Below are positions 33,917-42,220 of a DNA stretch of 45,311 nt, in pieces. Numbering within the stretch: position 1 is the stretch's first letter; each line of letters starts with the position of its first letter. The stretch is from an uncultured Bacilli bacterium (GTDB lineage Bacteria; Bacillota_I; Bacilli_A; RF39; UBA660). Below the pieces are notes generated by a model. That model was not told the origin of the DNA. It was given only the letters and a program-made list of their open reading frames with translations, and searched no databases. A program made the translations under genes and the position numbers. Location of the stretch: the NCBI GenBank assembly GCA_947632375.1, contig CANRPF010000011.1, positions 1 to 45,311 on the forward strand. The letters run 5' to 3'.

Positions 33917-34007
33917 GGAGTGGTACTCAAGAGGCTGAAGAGGCGTCCCTGCTAAGGATGTAGAGTGGGTAACTGCTGCGAGGGTTCAAATCCCTCCCAC
34001 TCCGCCA
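33917..34007 (+). tRNA. tRNA-Ser (anticodon GCU)
   Basis: A 91-base cloverleaf with long variable arm. The acceptor GGAGTGG pairs with CCACTCC, with discriminator G and an encoded CCA. The D arm is CTC...GAG. The anticodon arm CGTCC/GGATG has loop CTGCTAA, giving GCT, which reads AGC and AGU serine codons. The T arm is GAGGG/CCCTC with loop TTCAAAT. Own promoter and terminator, single tRNA unit. Confidence 0.98.
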
Positions 34008-34011
34008 TATT

Positions 34012-34043
34012 AAAAAAAATACCTAGTTTAACTAGGTTTTTTT
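34012..34043. terminator. Bidirectional terminator (tRNA-Ser and 34028..34957)
   Basis: Stem ACCTAGT/ACTAGGT with loop TTA, T tract to the right and A tract to the left. The stop codon of the convergent gene is in the loop. Confidence 0.9.
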
Positions 34044-34957
34044 ATGTATTTTAATATATCTTTTCGTTTCAAGTAATCTACCATTGGTATCTTTTTATAA
34101 TATCCATCTACCAATTCAAATACATTTATATATTTTAATAAAGGTTCAACATTATAATTATAAAATATTGATAATAATTTTATATTATTTATTATATAAC
34201 CTTTCTTTTCATGTTGATCAATACTTTTAGAATCTAATGAATATTTATCATTTTCTTCTCTAATAGCTATTTTAGTAGAATCTCTTAATAATTGATCTAA
34301 TAACGCTCTTGTTCTAAAATTCATATCTTTTATTGTATTATAACTAACACTATCTATAACAAATAATTTATGAGAAATCATTATATATTTATCTTCATCC
34401 ACTTTTCTTAAAGTAACTACATCTTCTTCATATTTATCTAATAAATAGCTATCCATTGGATAAAAATAAATGTCACTTCCTATTTTTTGTTTTTGTAATT
34501 CTTTTCTTCTATTTGTAAGTCCATTAGCACTAGATATATCATCCTCTACTTTTAAATATTCATCATTATCTTCATGTGGTAAGACTTCAATAACATACCC
34601 CTTACCTGCATCTTGTTCAGTCGAATATGCAAAAAATCTACAATTTAATAATTTCAAATCATCTAAAATAGGTCTATATTTTCCATTGCCAACTCTTTCA
34701 AATTCTTTAATTTTAAATGAAGAAAATTCATCTCTTTCCTCTAACTTAATTTCTACCATTAATAAGCTTTTTATACTACTATCTTTTGCTATAGCTTGTT
34801 TTATTCTATCTATATTTTCAATATCTTTAAATAAAGAAATTAAAACTATATTATAGTTGCCATCAGAGTTTTTTCTTGCAATATATATATCAGTTTCATT
34901 TGGTATATCATGTTTACATTTTAAATAATCTTCATAATTAACAAAGTATCTAATCAC
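34028..34957 (-). CDS. Soluble hypothetical protein
   Basis: No family recognised (309 aa). No signal peptide or membrane segment; charged, mixed alpha/beta throughout. Landmarks are YFVNYEDYLKCKHDIPNETD at the start, a central GLTNRRKELQKQKIGSDIYF and a Tyr/Lys-rich end. GTG 34957 is the start: GGTGAT lies five bases before it, inside the last codons of ylbL. The two genes are one base apart and probably coupled. Cytoplasmic by sequence; association with YlbL is suggested only by the operon. Confidence 0.7.
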   Translation of the reverse strand: MIRYFVNYEDYLKCKHDIPNETDIYIARKNSDGNYNIVLISLFKDIENIDRIKQAIAKDSSIKSLLMVEIKLEERDEFSSFKIKEFERVGNGKYRPILDDLKLLNCRFFAYSTEQDAGKGYVIEVLPHEDNDEYLKVEDDISSANGLTNRRKELQKQKIGSDIYFYPMDSYLLDKYEEDVVTLRKVDEDKYIMISHKLFVIDSVSYNTIKDMNFRTRALLDQLLRDSTKIAIREENDKYSLDSKSIDQHEKKGYIINNIKLLSIFYNYNVEPLLKYINVFELVDGYYKKIPMVDYLKRKDILKYIKKPS

Positions 34958-34958
34958 T

Positions 34959-35969
34959 TTATATCACCATATTTTCTAAATAATTTAGTGCCTCCTCAAA
35001 AGTTTTAACAGAAACTAATTCTATATCAAAATTTCTCTCTTTCTTATATTCATAGGCTTCTTTATAATTTTCTTCAGGAACCAAAAAAACATCTGCTTTA
35101 TTCTTTACAGCTCCAGATAACTTATATTTAACTCCACCTATTTCTCCTACAGTACCATCTTCATTTATAGTACCTGTACCTGCTATAATTTTTCCTTTAG
35201 TAATATCCTCTTTTGTAATCTTATTATAAATTGCAAGAGTAGTCATTAATCCACCACTAGATCCAGATTCAGTACTTCTTGTTTTTACTTTTATTGAAGG
35301 ATTACTATCGTATTCATTAATAACAATAGAACTAATTCCAATTTTAGGAAGCCCATCTATATCAACTAATGTTGCTTCACAATTAATTGTTTTTCCATTT
35401 CTTTCTACTAAAAAATTAACTTTATCTCCTATTTTTTTAGAAGATATATAATTTTGCATTGCTTCGAAAGACATAAACTCTATATTATCATATTTTACGA
35501 TATTGTCAAACATTTTTAAATTTGTATTAGCTAATTCATCTATATAAACAATATAATTATTGCTAGATTTTATAGTATAAGGCATATTAGCTTTTTCAAA
35601 TGCTATAGCGTAAGCTATACTAATACTTTCTTGCATAAATAATCTATCTATCTTAATAGTTTCTTCCATATTTCCATCATAAGTAATATCGTCATTTTTA
35701 ACAATATCCCATGTTGGTATTATTTTAGCTGCTAAATAAGTAGGTATAGTTCCTCTTAACATACTTACATAAGTCATATTTATAGTTCCAGAAGAATCAT
35801 ATATTTTATCTTCACTAACTATTCTATTATTTAAATTAACTAATCCACCAGGTGTATAAATACTTACATCTAATTTATAATTAAATAAAGCATATATAAA
35901 TATAAGTATAATTATTGCTTTATAATTTTCTTTAAAAAATTTCTTTATCTTAGCCAATATCTTTTTCAT
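34959..35969 (-). CDS. ylbL: YlbL-type PDZ/Lon-domain membrane protease
   Basis: Membrane-anchored serine protease of the YlbL/SepM group. It has an N-terminal transmembrane helix (~17-35, then YTPGGLVNL), a PDZ-like domain (~125-215, with GDKVNFLVERNGK and IGISSIVINEY), and a C-terminal Lon S16 domain. The Ser-Lys dyad is visible: SGSSGGLM (catalytic Ser ~238) and GGVKYKL (Lys ~281). 336 aa from ATG 35969, with AGTGAT four bases upstream; the in-frame GTG at 35978 overlaps that site. In Bacillus ylbJ and ylbL are near neighbours, and the ylbJ-like gene is divergent here. Confidence 0.93.
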   Translation of the reverse strand: MKKILAKIKKFFKENYKAIIILIFIYALFNYKLDVSIYTPGGLVNLNNRIVSEDKIYDSSGTINMTYVSMLRGTIPTYLAAKIIPTWDIVKNDDITYDGNMEETIKIDRLFMQESISIAYAIAFEKANMPYTIKSSNNYIVYIDELANTNLKMFDNIVKYDNIEFMSFEAMQNYISSKKIGDKVNFLVERNGKTINCEATLVDIDGLPKIGISSIVINEYDSNPSIKVKTRSTESGSSGGLMTTLAIYNKITKEDITKGKIIAGTGTINEDGTVGEIGGVKYKLSGAVKNKADVFLVPEENYKEAYEYKKERNFDIELVSVKTFEEALNYLENMVI

Positions 35970-36037
35970 ATCAATCACTACTCTATTATATCAGAAAACT
36001 TATGAATTTATTATGAAAAATTAAATATTATTATACT

Positions 36038-36907
36038 ATGAAAAGATTACTATATAAATTTACCATAATTATTTTCTTTTTTCTTATATTTATCAAAAAA
36101 GATATTATGTATATAACTATATATGAAACAACTACATTATGGTTTAAAAATATAGTACCTAATCTATTTCCAATGTTTATTATTTGTTCTTTAAGTGTAG
36201 AAACTAATCTAGTTTATAATATTTGTAAATTAATTGGAAAACCATTTAAATATATATTTAATACATCAATTTATGGAATATATGTATTCTTATTAAGTTT
36301 ATTTACAGGTTGTCCTAGCAATGCAAAATACTTACTAGATTTAAAAAATAATAATCTAATAGATAAAAGTGAAATAGATAAATTAATATTATTTACAACA
36401 AATTGTAATCCATTGTTAATATATAATTTATTAATAGTATATTTAGATAAATATATAACTTTAAAAATCATAATAATATTAATACTTACTAATATAATTA
36501 TAGGAATTTCTTTAAGAAAAGAAAAAATAATTATATATAATAATAAAATTAAAAAAAATAATATTAATATATCTTCTATAATAAAAACAACTACTGATAC
36601 TTTATTAATGATATTAGGTACATTAATATTTTTTAATATAATAATTTCTCTTCTTCCAATAAATAATATATTTATAAAAAATATAATTAATGGATTTTTA
36701 GAAATAACTACTGCATTAAATAATTTAAAATATATTCATTTCAAAAAAAATATATTAGGTTTAATGTCACTAATATATTTATCTTTTGGTGGTTTATCAA
36801 TACATATTCAAATAAAAAGTATATTACCAGATTTAAACTATAAAAAATATTTAAAATATAGATTACTATCTATTATAATATCTTCTATATTATATTTAAT
36901 AATTTAA
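36038..36907 (+). CDS. YlbJ-like integral membrane protein (nucleoside-recognition fold)
   Basis: Multi-pass membrane protein (289 aa, about eight hydrophobic helices) related to YlbJ/SpoVV, a Bacillus sporulation transporter. Conserved landmarks are LWFKNIVPNLFPMFIICSLS, the glycine motif FTGCPSNAKYLLDL, TTNCNPLLIYNLL and the closing GGLSIHIQIKSIL. No convincing ribosome-binding site precedes ATG 36038; the sequence immediately upstream is TTATACT, which resembles a -10. The start could lie further in (Met 24). It is divergent from ylbL and shares overlapping stop codons (TTAA) with the convergent pilin gene. Family fairly clear, substrate unknown. Confidence 0.8.
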   Translation: MKRLLYKFTIIIFFFLIFIKKDIMYITIYETTTLWFKNIVPNLFPMFIICSLSVETNLVYNICKLIGKPFKYIFNTSIYGIYVFLLSLFTGCPSNAKYLLDLKNNNLIDKSEIDKLILFTTNCNPLLIYNLLIVYLDKYITLKIIIILILTNIIIGISLRKEKIIIYNNKIKKNNINISSIIKTTTDTLLMILGTLIFFNIIISLLPINNIFIKNIINGFLEITTALNNLKYIHFKKNILGLMSLIYLSFGGLSIHIQIKSILPDLNYKKYLKYRLLSIIISSILYLII

Positions 36908-37500
36908 CAGCTAGGCTCAACATCAGACCAAGTATATTTACCATAATAAGGTATATTTATCGAATAATCTTTTCCATCTGGACCAATTATAGGTATATTT
37001 AAAACAAAAGCATCATGACTAGCACTTTCATTAAAATTATAAACATTTCTAACTAAAGTTGGTCTATAATTAGTCATTAATCTAGTACCCAAAACTTCAT
37101 TATGTATATAAGATATTAAATATTGATCTTTATAATCTTCATATATTCCAGCATTATTAGAATATCTATACATAGCTAAGTAACCCGTATCACCTTCATT
37201 AAATGTAAATGATATACAAAAATCAACATCTCCTTCTTTTTTTACATAATCACTTAAAAAATCTTTTACACAACATTTTTTAATTTCTATATTTTTTTCT
37301 ATACCATCATAATTTACAGATATATCATCTTCTACATTTTTAATAACTAAAGCTTTATTAATTAAATAAGAACTATTTATAGTACTTTCACCATTTATAT
37401 CTTTTACTTGAATTAAAAGAGAAAATAATAAAACTAATACTAGTGAAATTAGAGATACACTGATAATAATTTCAATTAAAGTTATTCCTTTATTATTCAT
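36904..37500 (-). CDS. Type II/IV pseudopilin (GspJ/ComGF-like position)
   Basis: A prepilin-like N-terminus, MNNKGITLIEIIISVSLISL, has the peptidase cleavage site after Gly 5, Glu at +5 and a hydrophobic helix. The remaining ~170 residues form an extracytoplasmic domain with a CC pair (~76-77) and two further Cys, one at the very C-terminus (EPSC). Third gene of a three-gene pilin operon (38728 to 36904), with gaps of one and three bases. Assembly ATPase, platform protein and prepilin peptidase are not in the window. Confidence 0.88.
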   Translation of the reverse strand: MNNKGITLIEIIISVSLISLVLVLLFSLLIQVKDINGESTINSSYLINKALVIKNVEDDISVNYDGIEKNIEIKKCCVKDFLSDYVKKEGDVDFCISFTFNEGDTGYLAMYRYSNNAGIYEDYKDQYLISYIHNEVLGTRLMTNYRPTLVRNVYNFNESASHDAFVLNIPIIGPDGKDYSINIPYYGKYTWSDVEPSC

Positions 37501-37503
37501 AAA

Positions 37504-37992
37504 TTACCACTCCAAACTCGCTATATATGTTTCTTTAAGTTGTATTCCATTGCTATCTATAACATCCCCATGAACATCTATCGCTTGCTTTTCATATTCT
37601 ACAATTAATATATTAGAAAAATCATCTATATCTAATTTTCTAACATAATCAATTATATTAGCATCATATCCAGAAAGATAAGGGCCTATATTATTTATAT
37701 TTGTAAGTAAATAAACTTTTTTTACTTTAAATAAACTTTTTATATCACCTAAATAAGAAGAAAGTTCTTCACTTTTACAACCATCTGTTACATTACAAAC
37801 ACTAACATGTTTCGTTTTTAATATATCTCTTATATATTTAGTCATATAAAGATATTCACTTGTATCATATTTATTTTCAGTTTTTAATTTAGTTAAAATT
37901 CTATTATAAGAAGAAAATATAGATAAAAGAGCAAGAGAAATAATAACAATGACAATAATAGTTTCCATTAATACAAAACCTTTTTTTTTCAT
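37504..37992 (-). CDS. Type II/IV pseudopilin
   Basis: N-terminus MKKKGFVLMETIIVIVIISL fits a class III signal: cleavage after Gly 5, Phe +1 and Glu +5. The rest (162 aa in all) is a short extracytoplasmic domain with two cysteines close together (VCNVTDGC) that may form a disulfide. GAGGT precedes ATG. Middle gene of the pilin operon. It should be processed and incorporated into a pilus-like fibre; the role (DNA uptake, adhesion or secretion) cannot be told. Confidence 0.88.
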   Translation of the reverse strand: MKKKGFVLMETIIVIVIISLALLSIFSSYNRILTKLKTENKYDTSEYLYMTKYIRDILKTKHVSVCNVTDGCKSEELSSYLGDIKSLFKVKKVYLLTNINNIGPYLSGYDANIIDYVRKLDIDDFSNILIVEYEKQAIDVHGDVIDSNGIQLKETYIASLEW

Positions 37993-37993
37993 A

Positions 37994-38728
37994 TTATACC
38001 TCTTGTAAAGTTATTGTCCCATCAGGACTATTAGTTCTTTGATATATTCTATTTGCATTAAATTCATATTTAATTCTATATTTATCTTTACTAATTGCAG
38101 CACAACTTCTAACACAATATCTATTATTTATAGTAGGTATTTTATCACTATATATTGCAGTATCATCATTACATAAATTAACGTTATTTTGATAAACACA
38201 ATGAGTTCTATAACCACTTGCCCCATCTGTAAAAGTAAATACTCCTTCATCATCTTCAAAATTATAAATTGTAGAAAGTAATATTGCTTGATCAAAAGCA
38301 TTCTCAGCTTCATTATAATAATGGCTCGCTAAATTAGTTAAATCAGCAAAAGTAACTGCATGATTAGTATTTGCATAATAAGCGCCACTATCCCAACCTT
38401 CCATTAAATACCAAAATAAAGATGTACTATATAAAGTTAAAACATTACCTTCAATTTTTGCAATAACCCAATTGGTTTTAACACTTCTTACTTCATTTTC
38501 TATAGAACTTAAATTTTCAATATTTAAAACTTGACCAGGCATAAATCTACTACCACCATTATTAACACCAATAGTAGTATTTATATCATTTTTTATACTT
38601 TCTTCTATTGAATTCAAAAGAACTTTATCTTGTAAGTAATCTGCTATGATTGCTAAAAATAAAGTTACAAATATAAGAAAAAAAGAATATAAAATACTTG
38701 TCGCAATAAATCCATTTTTATTTTTCAT
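37994..38728 (-). CDS. Pilin-like exported protein without Glu+5
   Basis: N-terminus KNKNGFIATSILYSFFLIFV has the Gly/Phe cleavage pattern and long hydrophobic helix of a prepilin, but +5 is Ser rather than Glu. The extracytoplasmic part (244 aa in all) has four cysteines: THCVYQNNVNLCND and YCVRSCAA. First gene of the operon; AGGAT precedes ATG. It could be a minor pilin (some lack Glu+5) or a signal-anchor protein. The other two genes keep Glu+5. Confidence 0.8.
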   Translation of the reverse strand: MKNKNGFIATSILYSFFLIFVTLFLAIIADYLQDKVLLNSIEESIKNDINTTIGVNNGGSRFMPGQVLNIENLSSIENEVRSVKTNWVIAKIEGNVLTLYSTSLFWYLMEGWDSGAYYANTNHAVTFADLTNLASHYYNEAENAFDQAILLSTIYNFEDDEGVFTFTDGASGYRTHCVYQNNVNLCNDDTAIYSDKIPTINNRYCVRSCAAISKDKYRIKYEFNANRIYQRTNSPDGTITLQEV

Positions 38729-38782
38729 CTTATTATCCTACTTTACTATATAAAGTATATAATAAAAACCTCATTTTTACAA

Positions 38783-39496
38783 TTATTTCTTCTTATTATT
38801 TTTTATAGCCTTAGTTAAAAACTTTATATTATTTTCATGTTTTAATTTAATATTTGGAAACGCATTTAAAATACGTTTAGGATATGATTTATATTTTTTT
38901 AAAGATTCATTTACTTTCTTTTGTATTATTATAGGTATTTTAAATGTTACATCATTTTTAACCTTAGAAATAATATTTAATTGAATCTTTAACTTATTAA
39001 GTTCAAATACAGTAAATACTAAATCTATTATAAAAATAACAAAAAATATTAAAGATAAATATATTAATAAATCTTCTCTAATTAATCCTATAATATTTTC
39101 TATAAATGGATATAAAACATATATTACAACAACACTAGCTAAGCCAAATAAAACTGAATTTCTAAGACAAACTCTACCATTTATATTATATTTTTTATTA
39201 GAATAATCCCACCACTTATTATTAAATACTTTTTCTAATACAAAACTAGTAGCATATTCAATCGCACTACAAATTAATAATCCAAAAATAAAAAGTGCTA
39301 TAGGATCAGAATAATAATCTCTTAAAAAAAATATAACACAAAGTGCACCTGCTCCATAAATCGGACAATATGGACCATGTAACATACCTCTATTAACTAT
39401 TTTTTTAGTTACAATAAAACAATATATTATTTCTGAAAAATAACCTAATATAGAAAAAAGAAAAAAGACTAAAAACCAATATGCAATAGTATTCAT
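38783..39496 (-). CDS. Putative ABC-transporter type IV (CmpB) membrane protein
   Basis: Matches the ABC_trans_CmpB family by its N-terminus: FLVFFLFSILGYFSEIIYC, then RGMLHGPYCPIYGAGAL, followed by EYATSFVLEKVFNNKWWDYS and GRVCLRNSVLFG. About six transmembrane helices, and a basic C-terminal tail of ~70 residues. The family name is historical: no transport activity is established. GGTGAT precedes ATG, four bases after the DUF1003 gene, so both are co-transcribed. Confidence 0.88.
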   Translation of the reverse strand: MNTIAYWFLVFFLFSILGYFSEIIYCFIVTKKIVNRGMLHGPYCPIYGAGALCVIFFLRDYYSDPIALFIFGLLICSAIEYATSFVLEKVFNNKWWDYSNKKYNINGRVCLRNSVLFGLASVVVIYVLYPFIENIIGLIREDLLIYLSLIFFVIFIIDLVFTVFELNKLKIQLNIISKVKNDVTFKIPIIIQKKVNESLKKYKSYPKRILNAFPNIKLKHENNIKFLTKAIKNNKKK

Positions 39497-39500
39497 AAAA

Positions 39501-40031
39501 TCACCTATTATTTTTATTAATATAATCCATTATTTTTTCTTGATTTTCTAAAATTTCATCCATTTTATCATGTAATTCTTCTAATATTAATTCACTTTTT
39601 AAATCTATTCTATAATCATTTTGGTTTCTCAAACTATCTTTATGTGCTTGTCTATTTTGACTCATCATTATTATAGGAGCCTGTATAGCAGCAATACATG
39701 ATAATACTAAATTCAATAATATAAAAGGATAAGGATCTATTTCTTTTCCACTTGTTAATATAATTGTATTTAATATAATCCAAAATAGTAAAAAGCCAAC
39801 AAATAATATAATAAAAGTCCAACTACCTGCAACTTCTGATACTTTATCAGCTACTCTATCACCAAAAGATAAATTAGTATCTTCCAATTTATCTACATCT
39901 ATTGCAATAGGTTGATCTACCAATAAATCTAATAATTCTTCTTCATCCTTTTCAGCAAGTTCTTTATTTCTTAAAAGCATTGTAACAATATCTTTTTTTG
40001 TTAATTTTTTTATATCATTGCTTTGTTTCAT
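39501..40031 (-). CDS. DUF1003 family membrane protein
   Basis: Signature GDRVADKVSEVAGSWTFI, two transmembrane helices (~70-90 and ~103-123, with PYPFILLNLVLSCIAAIQAP), the conserved IIMMSQNRQAHKDSLR, and a C-terminal amphipathic coiled coil (LILEELHDKMDEILENQEKI). 176 aa is normal. A cytoplasmic N-terminal helical segment precedes it. Function of the family is unknown. GGAGG upstream of ATG. First gene of a pair with the CmpB-like protein. Confidence 0.9.
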   Translation of the reverse strand: MKQSNDIKKLTKKDIVTMLLRNKELAEKDEEELLDLLVDQPIAIDVDKLEDTNLSFGDRVADKVSEVAGSWTFIILFVGFLLFWIILNTIILTSGKEIDPYPFILLNLVLSCIAAIQAPIIMMSQNRQAHKDSLRNQNDYRIDLKSELILEELHDKMDEILENQEKIMDYINKNNR

Positions 40032-40106
40032 AAAACTAGCCTCCTATTTTTATTTTAACAAAATAGTTATATTTAGTCTATAAAGTTGTCAATATAATAT
40101 ACATAA

Positions 40107-40910
40107 TTATTTTTCAATAAATTTACAATGTTTACATAAATCTTCTATCTTTTTATTATCATTAAAACCTTTTAACATATTTTTATATCTTTTAGAATTT
40201 TTAATATCATTTATATCATTTTCAAAAATATTACCTAATTTAATTATACCTTTAGAATCTAAACAACATGGAACTACTGTTCCATCTACAAGTATTCCTA
40301 TATGTTTTTTTAAGGCATAACATTTACCATATAAATTAATTTCACTATTATTTAAATCAGGCCATATAAACTCTTTATTTATATTTAAAAATATATTTTT
40401 ATCTATTTTATAATTATCTTTAGAATCTAATTCTATTTTAATATTATAGTACTTATTAATATAATCAATTATTAAATCTTTATACTCAGTATTAACCCAT
40501 AATCTATAAGAAATATAAGTATGTTCTTTTAAAGTTTCTACTACATCAAATATATCTTTTAAATAATCATTTAAACTTTTATTATATTTAAAAGAAAAAC
40601 TATGTAAAGATATATTTAATTGTCTAATATTAATATTATTCTTTATATTATTTATTAAATAACCATTAGTAGTAATATTTACTTTAAAACCTTTATTATT
40701 TGCAATATTAATTAATTCATTTATATTAGGATGCAATAAAGGTTCTCCTAATATATGAAAATATAAATACTTAGTATAATTTTTTAATTTATCTAAAATA
40801 ATATTAAATTCATCTAAAGAAATAAATTTATTTTTTCTTGTATTCTTTATACAAAAATCACAATTTAAATTACAATTATTAGTAATTTCTAAATAAACTT
40901 TATTATACAT
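40107..40910 (-). CDS. Radical SAM protein with SPASM-like C-terminus
   Basis: Iron-sulfur enzyme of the radical SAM superfamily. The cluster motif is CNLNCDFC (C13, C17, C20), followed by HILGEPLLHP and the strand VNITTNGYL. The C-terminal region carries additional cysteines for an auxiliary cluster: GKCYALKKH, VPCCLDSKG and LCKHCKF, as in SPASM/twitch proteins. No peptide precursor or partner is seen nearby, so the substrate is unknown. ATG 40910 is preferred over TTG 40916. Neither has a clear ribosome-binding site, and the khpA terminator ends nine bases upstream, so expression is odd: leaderless-like or by readthrough. Confidence 0.88.
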   Translation of the reverse strand: MYNKVYLEITNNCNLNCDFCIKNTRKNKFISLDEFNIILDKLKNYTKYLYFHILGEPLLHPNINELINIANNKGFKVNITTNGYLINNIKNNINIRQLNISLHSFSFKYNKSLNDYLKDIFDVVETLKEHTYISYRLWVNTEYKDLIIDYINKYYNIKIELDSKDNYKIDKNIFLNINKEFIWPDLNNSEINLYGKCYALKKHIGILVDGTVVPCCLDSKGIIKLGNIFENDINDIKNSKRYKNMLKGFNDNKKIEDLCKHCKFIEK

Positions 40911-40918
40911 AATCAATT

Positions 40919-40954
40919 AAAAAAAAGTTAAAATGAATCAACATTAATTTTAAC
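40919..40954 (-). terminator. Intrinsic terminator overlapping the khpA 3' end
   Basis: Stem GTTAAAAT/ATTTTAAC, 12-base loop, eight T on the minus strand. The first arm and loop are the last codons of khpA. Confidence 0.75.
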
Positions 40955-41179
40955 TCTCTTTACTCCTTTATTATACGCAACAGTTTGTATTAAAGTTCTA
41001 ATAGCTTTTATCATTTTTCCATTTTTTCCAATTACTTTTCCCATATCTTTTTCACTAATCATTATTTCAAAAATAGGATTTTCTTCTTCATCGAAAAATG
41101 TTTCTACTTTAACTAAATCTGATTCAACTGTTATACTTTTAACTAATTCTTCAGCAAATTGTTTTACTTCTTCTATCAT
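40928..41179 (-). CDS. khpA: KH-domain RNA-binding protein KhpA
   Basis: A single KH domain (83 aa) with the GxxG loop in MGKVIGKNGKMIKAIRTL. KhpA partners with KhpB (Jag) in RNA binding linked to cell-wall growth in Firmicutes. The ATG overlaps the rpsP stop (TAATG, one shared base), so it is translationally coupled to rpsP, as in most Firmicutes. The usual next genes rimM, trmD and rplS are absent; a terminator follows. Confidence 0.95.
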   Translation of the reverse strand: MIEEVKQFAEELVKSITVESDLVKVETFFDEEENPIFEIMISEKDMGKVIGKNGKMIKAIRTLIQTVAYNKGVKRVKINVDSF

Positions 41180-41454
41180 TATTTTGCCTCTTTTTTAGTA
41201 TTTTTTATTTTTGCCCAAACACCACTTTTAGAAAGTAAATTTCTAACAGTATCAGTTGGTTGTGCACCACTATTAATCCATTTAGTTATTTTTTCTTCAT
41301 CTAAAGTAATATTATTTTCTTTTAATAATGGATTATAAGTACCTACTGTTTCAATAAATCTTCCATCTCTTGGACTTCTTGAATCAGCTGCTACTATTCT
41401 ATAAAATGGTTTTTGTTTTGCACCCATTCTTTTTAATCTTAATTTAACAGCCAT
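41179..41454 (-). CDS. rpsP: 30S ribosomal protein S16
   Basis: Small-subunit assembly protein. [20 protein letters not shown] followed by [18 protein letters not shown] is the S16 signature, and [18 protein letters not shown] closes the conserved part. 91 aa. AGGAGGG precedes the ATG. Transcribed from the strong promoter at 41484..41512 together with khpA. Confidence 0.98.
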   Translation of the reverse strand: MAVKLRLKRMGAKQKPFYRIVAADSRSPRDGRFIETVGTYNPLLKENNITLDEEKITKWINSGAQPTDTVRNLLSKSGVWAKIKNTKKEAK

Positions 41455-41483
41455 AATTTTCCCTCCTTCATTAAACTTATTAA

Positions 41484-41512
41484 ATTATATTACACAATAT
41501 GACATAAGTCAA
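41484..41512 (-). promoter_or_regulatory. Strong promoter of rpsP-khpA
   Basis: TTGACT (41512..41507), 17-base spacer, TATAAT (41489..41484) on the minus strand. The -35 is the right arm of a seven-pair hairpin, GTCAACC/GGTTGAC with an A6 loop (41508..41527), that follows the upstream gene. Confidence 0.8.
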
Positions 41513-41527
41513 CCTTTTTTGGTTGAC

Positions 41528-42211
41528 CTATATAATAACTAATTTTAATTTCTTTTCCCCATCTACTTTTTTAAAGTTTTTAGAAATAAATTCTTTTTTC
41601 TTATCTTCTAAAAACTCTTCACTATTATCAAGAGAACCTAATTTTATTCTACTATCTACTATATTATCTATAAAATATTTTAAATAATTATATTGTCCAA
41701 AATCTACTAAACAATCAATATTAGCATCACTATTTAATTTATAAAATATAACAGATTCAGAATTAACATTATCACCTATTACAACTACTTTACCTGATGA
41801 TTTTAATTTAGCAAATTCCTCTTCACTTATTTCAACTCCACCAAATGGATCAGTATATAAATCAATTAAATCATCCTGAATAAGAATTCCACCTCTTTTT
41901 TTAATATCATCACCATATAAAAATTCTTGATAAGAATAATGAATACCTTCTACATTAAATAATATATCAACTAATATATCAATTATAGTTTTATCAAATG
42001 TACTACTCCAACTAATAGTACTTGAAATAGTATATAATTTTTCAGCAAGTCTTTCTTCATCAGAAATTATTTCATTTTCTTTTACTTTATATGATTCATA
42101 AATTTCTTTAATTCGTTTAAATTCTTCTTCACTTTTAGATAGTTGTTCTCTTCTTGAATTTATGTTATTTTTTATTTGTTTTAATTCTTTTATAGTTTTA
42201 TCATAAAGCAT
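41528..42211 (-). CDS. Hypothetical protein with N-terminal coiled coil, paralogue of its neighbour
   Basis: No family recognised (227 aa). The N-terminal ~60 residues form a charged coiled coil (KTIKELKQIKNNINSRREQL). A globular C-terminal part follows, containing GVEISEEEFAKLKSSGKVVV and VIFYKLNSDANIDC, then YNYLKYFIDNIVDSR. That closing block matches VSFYSLSED...LDYLKQFIDTYIEYR in the neighbouring gene, so the two look like tandem paralogues. ATG 42211 is chosen since GGTGAT lies four bases before it. It starts nine bases after the neighbour's stop. Cytoplasmic by sequence. Confidence 0.75.
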   Translation of the reverse strand: MLYDKTIKELKQIKNNINSRREQLSKSEEEFKRIKEIYESYKVKENEIISDEERLAEKLYTISSTISWSSTFDKTIIDILVDILFNVEGIHYSYQEFLYGDDIKKRGGILIQDDLIDLYTDPFGGVEISEEEFAKLKSSGKVVVIGDNVNSESVIFYKLNSDANIDCLVDFGQYNYLKYFIDNIVDSRIKLGSLDNSEEFLEDKKKEFISKNFKKVDGEKKLKLVII

Positions 42212-42220
42212 TTTTATCAC

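Noticed and set aside
36271-36471. Minus-strand ORF inside the ylbJ-like gene
   Set aside because: Antisense to the conserved glycine motif of the ylbJ-like protein; no independent support.
41508-41527. Hairpin GTCAACC/GGTTGAC as terminator of 41528..42211
   Set aside because: It lacks a T tract in that direction and its loop is A6; one arm coincides with the rpsP -35, so I recorded it with the promoter only.
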